Origin: an uncultured Bacteroidales bacterium
Lineage (GTDB): Bacteria > Bacteroidota > Bacteroidia > Bacteroidales > FEN-979
Direction of reading: 5' to 3'
Assembly: GCA_903959905.1 (NCBI GenBank)
Contig: CAJBYO010000090.1
Location: 151,600 to 215,599 of the forward strand
Length of the DNA: 64,000 nt
The position numbers and the translations under genes were made by a program. This document shows, one piece after another, positions 40,357 to 51,100 of this stretch (the stretch's first letter is position 1; the number at the start of each line of letters is the position of its first letter). The notes beneath the pieces were generated by a model. The model did no database searches and was not told where the DNA came from. It saw only the letters and a list, made by a program, of their open reading frames with translations.

Positions 40357-43300
40357 ATGAAAAAAAACACAACGATCTCCATGATAAAAAATTATCGCAG
40401 GTATTACATCATATTCCTTCTTATGGCCGCCTTCTATGGAGGCTTTGCCCAGAATGTAGGTATCAACACCACCGGTGCCGCGCCTAATTCAAATGCCGGG
40501 CTGGATGTCAATTTTCCTGACAAGGGAATCCTGATCCCAAGGATTGCGCTTGTCAGTGCGACCAGCTATGCACCCCTGTCGGCCCATGTTGCCGGTATGA
40601 TCGTGTACAATACGGCCACCACCGCCGACCTCACTCCCGGCTTTTATTACAACAACGGGGCACGCTGGGTTTCAAACCTGCCAGCCGGCACAGCCACCGG
40701 CGACATGCTCTACTGGAATGGTGCAGCGTGGGTAAGGGTACCTGCAGGGTCACCCGGCCAGTTTCTGCAATTCTCACCGTTCAACACACCGTTCTGGACA
40801 GGTTTGTCTTATGCAACACTTTCCACCACGCCAGCATCATCCATTCTTGACATCATGGCTACAAGCGGCGGTAACATCACCGATGAAGGCGGATCGCCCG
40901 TGATTTCGCGCGGGGTTTGCTGGAGTACCGCCACAAGTCCGACCATTGCCGACGATAAGACTGTTGACGGTTCCGGACCCGGCGTATTTACAAGCCTCCT
41001 GACCGGCCTTACGCCCTCTACCACATACTATGTAAGGGCCTATGCAATAAACTCAGCTACTGTTTGCTATGGCAACCAGGAAACGTTTACAACCACCACC
41101 TCCACCCTGCCGGTGCTTGATCCCACTACGGCAGCGACTTCCATCACGACAACCGGCGCAATCACCGGGGGCAACCTGACCTCCACAGGCAATGCAGCAA
41201 TCACCCAGCGGGGGGTATGTTATTCCACCTCAAACCCGCCAACTACAGCCAACGCCACCGTTATTGATGCCGGCACCGGCCTGGGATCTTTTACCAGCAC
41301 ACTTACAGGACTTACTTCAAATACCGTTTATTATGTGCGCTCGTTTGCTACAAACAGCGCAGGTACTGGTTATGGCGACGTGACCAGTTTCACCACACAG
41401 GCCATCGTTAGCACAACAGCCATTACAGGAAAAACAACAACCGGGGCCACCACCGGCGGTACAATCACTCCAGGGGGTGGAGCCGCCATCACCGCACGCG
41501 GTGTATGCTGGAGCACCAGTCTGAATCCAGTGCCCGGGGCAGGCAACTATACATCCGACGCAACCGGAACCGGCTCCTATACCAGCATCATTACCGGGCT
41601 CTCCTATACAACCCTGTATCACGTACGTGCCTATGCAACCAATGCAGGTGGCACCGTTTATGGTAGTGACTTGACCTTTACGACACTGACACCTACTGCA
41701 CCCATAGTGACATCAACAACTACGCCTTATTCCATCACAGGCAACAGCGCCATCAGCGGGGGGAATATAACTTCAGACGGCGGGGCACCCATTACAGAAA
41801 GAGGAGTTTTTTATGGAACGGGTTCCAACCCTAGCATTTTAAAAGTTGTAGACGGCACACCCGGAACAGGTGTATTTACCAGCAATATTGCGGGTTTATC
41901 CGGTGGCACCTTGTATTATGTTCGGGCTTATGCTACAAACAGTATTGGTACAACCTATGCAGCCCAGAAATCATTTACAACATTACTGAATCTACCGGTT
42001 ATAACAACTACTCCCGCCAGCAGTATTACCGCTGCCGGTGCTGTTTCAGGAGGATCATATACAGTTAATGGGCTTGCCGGAAATTATTGGGATTACGGAA
42101 TTGCCATTTCAGAAACACAAGGAGCGGGAACGCCGACCTACATCAGCACATCCTCCACACCGCCAAACCCGTGGACAACCATTCTTACAGGTTTAACAGG
42201 AGGTACGACTTACTATATCCGTGCCTACATTCATGGTCACTGGAACGGGTCGGAGTCTCGTGTATATGGTAATGAGCTTTCCTTTACTACCCTGGGTGCA
42301 TCCACACCAGTAATTGCCTCCACTGCTGCAGCTTCATTAATCACCGACCGTTCTGCCAACAGCGGCGGCACCATCACCAGCGACGGGGGTTCCCCAATTA
42401 CAGCAAAAGGTGTTTGCTGGAGTACCAGTCCGACCCCGGTTTTGGGTATCGGTAATTTCACCACCGCGACTGGCGGTAACACTTTTACCAGCTCCTTCTC
42501 AGGATTAACCGCCAGTACAATCTATTATGTCAGGGCTTATGCCACAAACGCAAATGGCACCTCCTATGGGCCAGTAGATGTAACTTTCACAACAACGCAC
42601 CTTTCTCTGTATACACTGGGGCAGCATGTGGGGTATGGATGGGTCATTTATGTTGATCCGGCTACCGGGGGTGGACTTATTGTAAGCGATGATATAACTT
42701 CAACCGCAGGATGGGGTTGCAATGGAGTCAATGTCGCAGTAAGCGCTGGACTGGGAACCGGACAGGCAAACACCAACCTGATCCTGGCAACAGATCTGGT
42801 TACACGACCGATTGCCGCCAGTGTTGCCAACGATTATTCTGTAAGCTACAGCGGTACAACCTACAGCGACTGGTATTTACCTTCTATGGGTGAATGGGGT
42901 AAAATTGCTGCCATTGCTAGTACGGTCGGAGTAATGACTGGCACTAATAACTACTATACTTCTTCACAACATCTAAATTTTTATACTTATGCTGGTACTT
43001 ATTTTACTACTGGCGGAAATCAATTATACACAGCCGGTGCCCAGAGGATACCTGGCATTAATGATTATGTTGATCGGCTGAGAGTTATCCGTGATTTTGC
43101 AGGTACTGCAGCTGTTGCTCCAACCGTTCTCTCCACCACCGCGGTTACTTCTATAACCGATATAGGGGGTACTTCAGGAGGTTATATTTCGAGTGATGGA
43201 GGTGCAACTGTTACGATGCGCGGTGTGTGCTATGGCACAAGTCCTTATCCGGATATCACTGGTACTAAAACTACTAATGGAACCGGCATGGGCAGTTTTA

Positions 43301-45738
43301 CAAGTGTCATTACCGGACTAACCACCGGACTGAACTACTATGTTCGGGCTTATGCAACCAACAGCGTAGGTACATCCTACGGCAATGATGTTACTTTTGT
43401 TCCTAATCCTACAGATTATCCAGTTGTAACAACCGATCCGGTCACTGCATTAACCAGTGATGGCGGAACCTCCGGTGGAAATGTAACCAGTAATGGTGGT
43501 GGAACAATTATTGCGCGGGGGGTTTGCTGGAGTACAAGTCCTGCTCCTGTTCTTGAGACAACTAATTTCACACTGGATAACCCCCCGGATTTGGGTACTT
43601 TTACAAGTACCATTTCAGGATTGTCACTCGGTACTTTGTATTATGTAAGGGCCTATGCTACCAACGGTACCGGAACAGCTTATGGAAATGAAGAAAGATT
43701 TACGACAAATAGTTCTCCTGATTTAGCATCGGTAACAACTTATCCTGTTACCGCTATTCATGGAACTTCCGGCACTGCTGGTGGTAATATTGTCAGTGAA
43801 GGAGGAAGTCCTGTTACGGTTCGTGGAGTTTGCTGGAGTATAACTGCCAATCCTGAAGTAGGAGTTGGAAATTTTACAACAGATGGAGCGGGCACCGGCA
43901 GCTTTACCACGGACATTACCGGATTAACAAACGGTCAGGTATACCATGTCAGGGCCTATGCGACAAACAGCACCGGTATGGCCTATGGCAATGATGTTAC
44001 TTTCATCCCCACCGGACTGGCTATACCCATCGTGACAACTACGGCATATTCTAATCTCACAGGTAACACTGTAACCAGTGGTGGTAATGTTACCAGCACT
44101 GGCGGAGACCCGGTTTTGCAGTACGGGGTAGTTTATGGCCCTAACCCACATCCGGATATTAATAATGGTCCCTATACTGTAGATGGCAGTGGGATGGGCA
44201 GCTTCGTCAGCAATTTGACAGGGTTAATAACCGGTCAGCTATATTATCTCCGAGCTTATGCACAAAATAATATTGGCACGGCTTATGGCAATGAGATCAG
44301 CTTCACTCCGACCGGAGCCGGGTTCCCTACTGTTATAACTGCAGCTAACATCACAAATCCAACCCCTACCGGCGGAACTTCCGGGGGAGATATCACAAGT
44401 AACGGCGGAGGCCCGATTACTGCCTACGGAATCTGCTGGAAACCTGCAATTGGGGATGCCCCAACAATTCTTGATTCAAAGACTGTAGATGGAACGACTG
44501 ATTTCTTAGGGGTATACACCAGCACACTTACCGGGCTAGTCGCCGGCAACCAATACGCAATCAGGGCTTACGCAACAAATAGCGTGGGAACTTCCTATGG
44601 TGAGATGGTATTTTATACACCTGTTGGACCGCCAACCCTTGGACCAGGGGTGCTTACCTATTTTGCAGGTAATACAGATGCTCAAATTGGTTTAAATATT
44701 ATAAACAATGGAGGATTTGATATAACTGCTTATGGTGCTGTTTGGAGTACATTGCCAGATCCTACTGTTGATGTGAATGAAGGAATAACAATTGAAACCG
44801 CACCTTTAATGCCACCTACTGCTGCATTTTCAGGGCTATCGCCATTAACTACCTATTATGTTAGAGCATATGCGACCAATAGTAATGGTCCCAGTTACAG
44901 TCCTCAGGCAATTTTCACAACGCAAGATAATACCTTACCTTCTTTATCGACAAATCCGAACATTGATAAAGTGGGTGCAATTGCTTATGGTGGTGGGGAA
45001 GTTTTTGACATTGGAACTGGCGGAACCGAAATTACAAATGCCGGACTGGTATGGGGAACTTCAGCAAATCCAACTGTCGCTTCCAATCTTGGCATGACAA
45101 CAGATGGAGCATCCGGTTCATTTACTTCTGTCATTACCGGATTGACGTTAGGAACAACCTACCATGTGAGAGCCTATGCCTCAAATGACAATGGAGGAAA
45201 CTATTCTTATGGTGCAGATGTATACTTTGTCGCCACCGCGGCAACAGTTGGACAGCAGATTAATCTTTCTTCAGGGGCAACTTATGCTGTCTTCAGCACA
45301 GATGGAACCGGTTTGCATGGTTTGATTGCGCAACCTCTTAGTTATTACCAAGCAACTGATTGGGGATGCTCACCATCCACTGTTGGAACAAGCACAGCTG
45401 TTGGAACCGGTGAAGCTAATACTGCTGCTATCATAGCAGATATTACTACGGTTACAGTTTGTGAAAGTGCCAATGGACCAGGTAGTTTTGCTGCGGAAAT
45501 GGCAGCAAGTAGCTTTGGGCCGGGTTGGTACTTGCCTTCAAAAGAAGAACTTGGTCTTATGTGGACAAATAGGGTGGCAGCACAAATAGATTTTTCAGTG
45601 GGAGCAAATGCTGCTACTTTCTGGAGTTCATCCGAGGAAACAGGTACAAATGCATGGTATATCGACGGAACCACGGGGAGCTTCATTAGTGCGCCAAAAA
45701 CAGAGCAAATAGATTTCTTTACGATCCGCTCCTTCTAA
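40357..45738 (+). CDS. Giant surface protein with 13 fibronectin-like repeats and two Lcl/DUF1566-like domains
   Basis: The 1793-residue protein has an N-terminal hydrophobic segment ('YIIFLLMAAFYGGFAQ'), the 'NVGINTTGAAP' module shared with the preceding gene, and 13 units ending in 'YYVRAYATNSVGTSYGN'-like strands. After unit 6 (about residues 750-920) sits a domain with 'GQHVGYGWVIYVDP' and 'YSDWYLPSMGEWGKIAAI'; a similar domain closes the protein ('GPGWYLPSKEELGLMWTN', 'FWSSSEETGTNAWYI'). Both resemble Lcl/DUF1566 lectin-like domains. No type A or B sorting tail is seen, so the export route is unclear. From about 42900 the DNA becomes clearly more AT-rich than the first third of the gene, suggesting a different history. 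Confidence 0.82.
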   Translation: MKKNTTISMIKNYRRYYIIFLLMAAFYGGFAQNVGINTTGAAPNSNAGLDVNFPDKGILIPRIALVSATSYAPLSAHVAGMIVYNTATTADLTPGFYYNNGARWVSNLPAGTATGDMLYWNGAAWVRVPAGSPGQFLQFSPFNTPFWTGLSYATLSTTPASSILDIMATSGGNITDEGGSPVISRGVCWSTATSPTIADDKTVDGSGPGVFTSLLTGLTPSTTYYVRAYAINSATVCYGNQETFTTTTSTLPVLDPTTAATSITTTGAITGGNLTSTGNAAITQRGVCYSTSNPPTTANATVIDAGTGLGSFTSTLTGLTSNTVYYVRSFATNSAGTGYGDVTSFTTQAIVSTTAITGKTTTGATTGGTITPGGGAAITARGVCWSTSLNPVPGAGNYTSDATGTGSYTSIITGLSYTTLYHVRAYATNAGGTVYGSDLTFTTLTPTAPIVTSTTTPYSITGNSAISGGNITSDGGAPITERGVFYGTGSNPSILKVVDGTPGTGVFTSNIAGLSGGTLYYVRAYATNSIGTTYAAQKSFTTLLNLPVITTTPASSITAAGAVSGGSYTVNGLAGNYWDYGIAISETQGAGTPTYISTSSTPPNPWTTILTGLTGGTTYYIRAYIHGHWNGSESRVYGNELSFTTLGASTPVIASTAAASLITDRSANSGGTITSDGGSPITAKGVCWSTSPTPVLGIGNFTTATGGNTFTSSFSGLTASTIYYVRAYATNANGTSYGPVDVTFTTTHLSLYTLGQHVGYGWVIYVDPATGGGLIVSDDITSTAGWGCNGVNVAVSAGLGTGQANTNLILATDLVTRPIAASVANDYSVSYSGTTYSDWYLPSMGEWGKIAAIASTVGVMTGTNNYYTSSQHLNFYTYAGTYFTTGGNQLYTAGAQRIPGINDYVDRLRVIRDFAGTAAVAPTVLSTTAVTSITDIGGTSGGYISSDGGATVTMRGVCYGTSPYPDITGTKTTNGTGMGSFTSVITGLTTGLNYYVRAYATNSVGTSYGNDVTFVPNPTDYPVVTTDPVTALTSDGGTSGGNVTSNGGGTIIARGVCWSTSPAPVLETTNFTLDNPPDLGTFTSTISGLSLGTLYYVRAYATNGTGTAYGNEERFTTNSSPDLASVTTYPVTAIHGTSGTAGGNIVSEGGSPVTVRGVCWSITANPEVGVGNFTTDGAGTGSFTTDITGLTNGQVYHVRAYATNSTGMAYGNDVTFIPTGLAIPIVTTTAYSNLTGNTVTSGGNVTSTGGDPVLQYGVVYGPNPHPDINNGPYTVDGSGMGSFVSNLTGLITGQLYYLRAYAQNNIGTAYGNEISFTPTGAGFPTVITAANITNPTPTGGTSGGDITSNGGGPITAYGICWKPAIGDAPTILDSKTVDGTTDFLGVYTSTLTGLVAGNQYAIRAYATNSVGTSYGEMVFYTPVGPPTLGPGVLTYFAGNTDAQIGLNIINNGGFDITAYGAVWSTLPDPTVDVNEGITIETAPLMPPTAAFSGLSPLTTYYVRAYATNSNGPSYSPQAIFTTQDNTLPSLSTNPNIDKVGAIAYGGGEVFDIGTGGTEITNAGLVWGTSANPTVASNLGMTTDGASGSFTSVITGLTLGTTYHVRAYASNDNGGNYSYGADVYFVATAATVGQQINLSSGATYAVFSTDGTGLHGLIAQPLSYYQATDWGCSPSTVGTSTAVGTGEANTAAIIADITTVTVCESANGPGSFAAEMAASSFGPGWYLPSKEELGLMWTNRVAAQIDFSVGANAATFWSSSEETGTNAWYIDGTTGSFISAPKTEQIDFFTIRSF

Positions 45739-45803
45739 CCCCCGGACTTAATTAAAATTTATTCATTGAAGCAGATTTGCTTTTACAGATAAAAACAAAG
45801 ACC

Positions 45804-47093
45804 ATGAAAAAATATCTCATTATCCTGATAGCAGTATTACTAACAACCATGCTGCAAGCCCAGGGCCTCGTCATCAACGGCGCAAAGATCAACATCAGCC
45901 CAGGTGCGGTGTTGTATGTGGAAGGCAGCGAGGGAAACCTGCTCAACCTGGCCAGCGGCGAGGTTGCCCTGAGGGGCTCTATGAAGGTTGACGGCAACTG
46001 GCTGAACAACTCCAACTTCATCCCCGAAGAGGGCAGTGTTGTTACCTTCAACGGAACGACCCCGCAGCAGATCGGGGGCTCATTTCCAACAACGTTCAGC
46101 AATCTGACCCTCAACAACAACACCGGTGTTACCCTTGCAAATAACATTACGGTGACCGGCATCCTTGATTTTCAGAACGGGATGCTGAATACCCAAAGCA
46201 ATACGGTTACATCAGGAGCTGCCGGCACGATTGTCAATGCCAGCTCCTCGAAGTATGTGAACGGACGGCTTGCACGCACTTACGCTTCCACGGGATCAAA
46301 GGCGTACCCGATCGGAAAGGGCGGCAACTACCGCCCACTCACGTTCCAGTATACCGGACTCACGGGAACCAGTGTGGTCACTGCCGAACAGTTTGAAAGC
46401 GGGCTCACGGGAACACTTCCTGCCCTCACCGAACTGCTCACAACCGATCGTTACTGGACCATCACCCAGTCGGGAGGGAGCAACGCGGAGTTTTTTGTCA
46501 CACTGGACCCAACAGGGTACACTCCTTCACGGCCAGTCGTGATCCTTCGCCAGAATGCCGGCGAAATCGCTTCGTTCGCCTCGGCCAGCCCGAACTACAC
46601 AAATTTATATGCTGTGAACAGTTTCGGTGATTTTGCCATCGGGCAGAAAAGCTGCTCCCCTGTGCCATTCACCCCTCCCACGGTGGCCAATCTGCAGGCC
46701 ACCGGCCCGTCGGGTTCTGTCATCAAATGGTACAGTACGGCCGCAGGCGGAACAGCCCTTGAACCCACGGAAGTGCTTGTAAACGGGAACCACTACTATG
46801 CCAGCCAGACCACCGAAGGCCTGGAGAGCCTCGACAGGGCTGAAATTACGGCACTCGTTGACCCGACACCATGCGCCCCTGCCGGTGCAACTGCACAATC
46901 CTTTGGCGGAGGTGCAACCGTGTCCGATCTCGCCGCAACCGGCCAGAACATTTTATGGTACCCTGCAGCCACCGGCGTTGATGCCTTGCCGCCCTCCACC
47001 CCGTTGACCACAGGCACACACTACTGGGCAACACAAACCAAAAATTGCATTGAAAGTGCTACCAAACTGGAGGTGGTGGTAACGGTGAACTAA
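45804..47093 (+). CDS. Secreted beta-solenoid protein with two Ig-like C-terminal units
   Basis: The ATG at 45804 gives 429 residues starting with a signal peptide ('YLIILIAVLLTTMLQAQG'). A solenoid region follows (about 20-140) that contains 'DGNWLNNSNFIPEEGSVVTF' and 'FSNLTLNNNTGVTLANN', the module also found in the two giant T9SS proteins. Residues 150-290 have 'YPIGKGGNYRPLTFQYTG' and 'TDRYWTITQSGGSNAEF', common in Bacteroidota secreted proteins. Two Ig-like units close it ('SVIKWYSTAAGGTAL' and 'NILWYPAATGVDAL', each ending 'THYWATQT'-like). No CHU_C or type A tail is visible. Probably the last gene of the 39580-47093 operon, followed by a terminator-like hairpin. Confidence 0.75.
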   Translation: MKKYLIILIAVLLTTMLQAQGLVINGAKINISPGAVLYVEGSEGNLLNLASGEVALRGSMKVDGNWLNNSNFIPEEGSVVTFNGTTPQQIGGSFPTTFSNLTLNNNTGVTLANNITVTGILDFQNGMLNTQSNTVTSGAAGTIVNASSSKYVNGRLARTYASTGSKAYPIGKGGNYRPLTFQYTGLTGTSVVTAEQFESGLTGTLPALTELLTTDRYWTITQSGGSNAEFFVTLDPTGYTPSRPVVILRQNAGEIASFASASPNYTNLYAVNSFGDFAIGQKSCSPVPFTPPTVANLQATGPSGSVIKWYSTAAGGTALEPTEVLVNGNHYYASQTTEGLESLDRAEITALVDPTPCAPAGATAQSFGGGATVSDLAATGQNILWYPAATGVDALPPSTPLTTGTHYWATQTKNCIESATKLEVVVTVN

Positions 47094-47142
47094 CTGCATG
47101 ATTTTGCAGTTCCTTCTTGCCAGATTTTCTGGAATTATTGAA

Positions 47143-47181
47143 AAACCCGGCCCCGGATATTAAATTCCGTTGGCCGGGTTT
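47143..47181 (+). terminator. Hairpin terminator of the 39580-47093 operon
   Basis: Arms AAACCCGGCC (47143-47152) and GGCCGGGTTT (47172-47181) are perfect complements with a 19-base loop, 50 bases after the stop. Only a weak T tract follows. Confidence 0.65.
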
Positions 47182-47318
47182 ATTCATTCCCCTTTACGGT
47201 TTCTTTTCCTTCCACTTGCCTTTTGCAGTTAATACCCAATCTCCGGCCCTTGCAGCGTTATCTGATTTGGTTTGATTTATTTATGAGTGTATTTCGGGAA
47301 GCAAAAGAAAAAAAATAG

Positions 47319-47484
47319 TTACACAGAGATTCACAGAGGAGTCACTGAGGGCCACAGAGAATAATAGTTCTTGCAGATATTAACAGGAATAATGTTAGTT
47401 TGTCTGCTGATCATACCTCTGGAAATCTTTAACATGAATCACTTAAACGCATGTTTACCTTAAACTCTGTGAACCTCTGTGTAA
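47319..47484. repeat. Inverted repeat with 20-bp arms (ACACAGAG type)
   Basis: Left arm 47319-47338 (TTACACAGAGATTCACAGAG) and right arm 47465-47484 are complementary with one mismatch, around a 126-base centre without a gene. In the rest of the gap 47094-48105 only the terminator, the 14-bp palindrome and AT-rich sequence are seen. Confidence 0.85.
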
Positions 47485-47787
47485 TTGAAAGATGAGTATG
47501 ATTAGCAGCCATCGAAGGCTTGGGAAGAGGTGGTTAGGGTCAAGGTCGCTTCAATTTGCTGGTATGATTCCTCAAACAATTAAATATTGTCGGCTAAATA
47601 CCTTTCTGAGTTTGTGCGTTAGGCACGAAATACGGGTAGCAATCCCTATTGTTTACCACATCCGTCCATAAAAATAAAATACCTTAAAAAATTGCCGGGA
47701 TCATTTTTTATCTTACCACCAGGAATTACTTTGGCATATCTCTAACATTGAAACCAAAACAATTTGACGTTCGAAACAACTCATTAT

Positions 47788-47801
47788 CGCGTAAATACGC
47801 G
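47788..47801. promoter_or_regulatory. 14-bp palindrome CGCGTAAATACGCG
   Basis: Reverse complement of the site at 39299-39312. It is followed by CTTTTTTAG, so a small terminator is an alternative reading. Confidence 0.4.
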
Positions 47802-48105
47802 CTTTTTTAGATTACCACAACGCATTGTTCATCACAGGCCGGTCATAACAATTTCCATACTTAAATAAAATACTTCTTTGGTGCTCATTCTCAAGCTGAT
47901 AGTATTTCATTTCATTTTTATTCTATTTTCATCATGTTTGGCTTACAGATTGTATTGTAATAAACAACCGTGCCTGATTATTCCGGGAATCCTGGCAGGT
48001 GAAGTCTGATTGACTGTAAGATAACGTATCAAAAGCTGAACATTTCAACTTTTGAAAACCAAATAAAATACAATGTCGTTGTTGGTCTTTCGCAAAAATA
48101 ATTAT

Positions 48106-51100
48106 ATGAAAAATGTAAATACTGTAATGCTCCTTGCAGCCGCTCTTTTACTTTTTTCCAACCTGGCACAGGGGCAAACGACGAAAACCGTTGGCACGAA
48201 CGGCGCCAATTACACCACCCTGAAAGCAGCATTTGATGCGATCAATGCCGGAACACTTACCGGTGCAGTAACTTTGCAGGTTGTTGACAACACCCTTGAA
48301 ACGGCATCAATCGTTTTGAATGCAAGCGGAACCGTTAATGCCAATTATTCATCGCTAACCATCTATCCGACTGTCACAGGGAAAAGCATCAGCAGCACCC
48401 TCGGAATGAATGGCAATTTAACTTATCTGAACGGTGCCGATAATGTCACCTTTGACGGAAGGCTGCATAGTTCAGGCGGTGTTTTGCAGAATGGCGACGC
48501 TGTTGATTTAACCTTTTCCAATGTCCATACGGGGACAAATGCCAGCACCATCGCTTTTGCCAACTCGGCTGAAAATAATACCGTAAAATATTGCCTGGTG
48601 AAGGGTTCCGGGGCCAGTCCGGGAACTTCCGTTATCTTCTTCCAGGGATCTACCTCAGGCAATGGAAACAGCGGCAACATCATTACCGGCTGCAACATAA
48701 CAAATGCAGGAGATAACAGACCTGCAAACGGTTTTCTTTCACAGGGCAGTTCTGCCATCACCAATAAAAACAACACGATTCAGAACTGTAATTTCTACGA
48801 TTTATTTAGTCCGGCCATGTATTCAACCCACATTAAAATTGGTCAGAATTCTACCGGATTTACCATTTCAGGCAATAGCTGCTATGAAACTTCAACGATA
48901 GTGCCGGCAGGGGCTAACAGTTATTATGCCATATCAACGTCGAGCGGTAGCGAACACATGATCAGTGGAAATTATATTGGTGGAAGCGCACCCCTTTGCG
49001 CTGGTTCTGCGATGACCATCGGCTCCTCATTTCCGCATCTTTTTGCAGGAATATACACCAATGGTGGCACTGTGACCCCTGTGACGATTCAAAACAACAT
49101 CATCCAAAATATAAATTATACCAGTACCCAGTCAAATCCCTGGGACGGGATCTATCTGGCAAATGGAAGCGGTATGACAACGATTACAGGAAACCTCATT
49201 GGAGCGGCAACCGGCACTGGCTCCGTTGTTGTTACTACTCCCAACGCTTCCGCCACAGCAACCATCTCCGGAGGAGCTGTTACGGCTGTTAACCTTATTG
49301 GCGGAGGAAGTGGATTCACAACGGCTCCTTCCATTACATTTTCAGGCGGAGGAGGAACTGCGGCGGCGGCAACGGCAACAATGAGTGGTGGCATTGTAAC
49401 AGGATATATTATAACCAACGGCGGTACCGGATATACCAGCGCACCTGTGGTGAGTTTTAATGCAGCAAGTTACTCCACTTCGCACGGAATACGTCACTTA
49501 ACGACGGGCGCAGTTACCATTTCAAATAACACCATCGGTTCAGTTATCACCACTGGCTCAACTACCTATTCGCATTGTTTTGAAGCAATTGTTATCAGCG
49601 GGTTAGCCGGAACAGTTTCTATTACCAATAATTTAATTGGCAGTTTATCAACAGCAAACAGCATTCAGGCCAATTCAACTGCTGCAACTTCTGCCACAAA
49701 GCAGGATGTCAGGGGTATTTATATCAATTCTGCTGTGGGTGTCTCCACAATAAATGGAAATACAATTGCCAACATGTCCGATGCCTATACAGGAACATCT
49801 GTTTCAAAACTGGATGGCATATGCACCAGCGGCGGTTCCAATATTGTTCAAAACAATACGATCAGAGACCTCTCTACAGCATCCGTTTCAATTATTGTGA
49901 AAGGGATTCAGCAGTCAATTACCAGCGGAACGCCTCAAACGGCAACAGGGAACACTGTTTACAATCTTTCAAATACAAATACATCCGCAACAGCTGTAAG
50001 AGTAATGGGAATTGATTTTTTATGCCCATACACCGGTACAAATACAGTTTCAGGGAACTTTATTCATAGTTTATCTGTTGCATCCACGAATATTAATTCC
50101 GAAATCAATGGCATTACCCTGGGAACTGGCGTACTTACCTGTGCCAATAACATTATCAGCATTGTAACAAGTGCGGGCCCGGGCTACAAAATTTACGGCA
50201 TATACGATAACAGCAGCGTGAATGCATCCAACAATATTGTTGTCACCTTTAACTCCGTATACATTGGTGGCTCCGTTTCTTCAGGAACAACCAACTCAAC
50301 GGCGGCTTTGTGGAATTCAAACAATACGTCCATCCGGAACTACAGAAACAATATCCTTGTAAATATACGCTCAGGCGGAACAACCGGCAAGCATTATGCG
50401 GTACGTATTTCGGGTCCGAGCGGACTAACAATAGACTATAACGATTATAATGTTTCCGGAAGCGGCGTGCTTGGAAATATCAGTGGCGCGGATAAAGCTA
50501 CAATTGCTTTATGGAGAACCGCCACAGGCCAGGATGCAGGCAGTTTAAATATTGACCCGGGATATGCTGTTGCCGGGGGTACTGCTGCTGCAGATTATTC
50601 AACCTCGGCAACTTTGCCGGGTGTTGCCGGAACCGGGATTTTAACAGATTACAACGGATCAACGCGGGGCACACCACCCCGGATGGGTGCCGTTGAATTT
50701 GCAACTTCAGCCACCTATGTATGGACTGGAGCAACCAGCAGTGCCTTTAATTTACCGGCGAACTGGGAAGGTGGTGCAGTGCCTCCGGTCGGAGAAGATA
50801 TATCTTTCAGAACAAGTACACCTCCGCTCACTCATTGCAGCCTTGATCAGAACAGAACTTTGGGAACAATAACCAATGCATCGGCAGTTGATCTGGTTGC
50901 CGATGGCTTTCAGCTTACCATAACCGGTACAACCAATTTCAGCAGTACAGGAAAAATAGATGCAACAGCAACGAATTCCGGGATCATTTATGCCGGAAGT
51001 GCAGCGCAATCTTTCGCTTCAGGTTTATTCAAGAGTAACGTGTTGTATAACCTGACGCTGAATAACAGTGCAGGACTCACGCAGCACGGTGACATTACTG

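Noticed and set aside
47094..48105. A missing gene in the 1-kb gap before the 2982-residue protein
   Set aside because: No open frame of useful length with a start and ribosome site was found; the gap holds a hairpin, an inverted repeat and AT-rich sequence.
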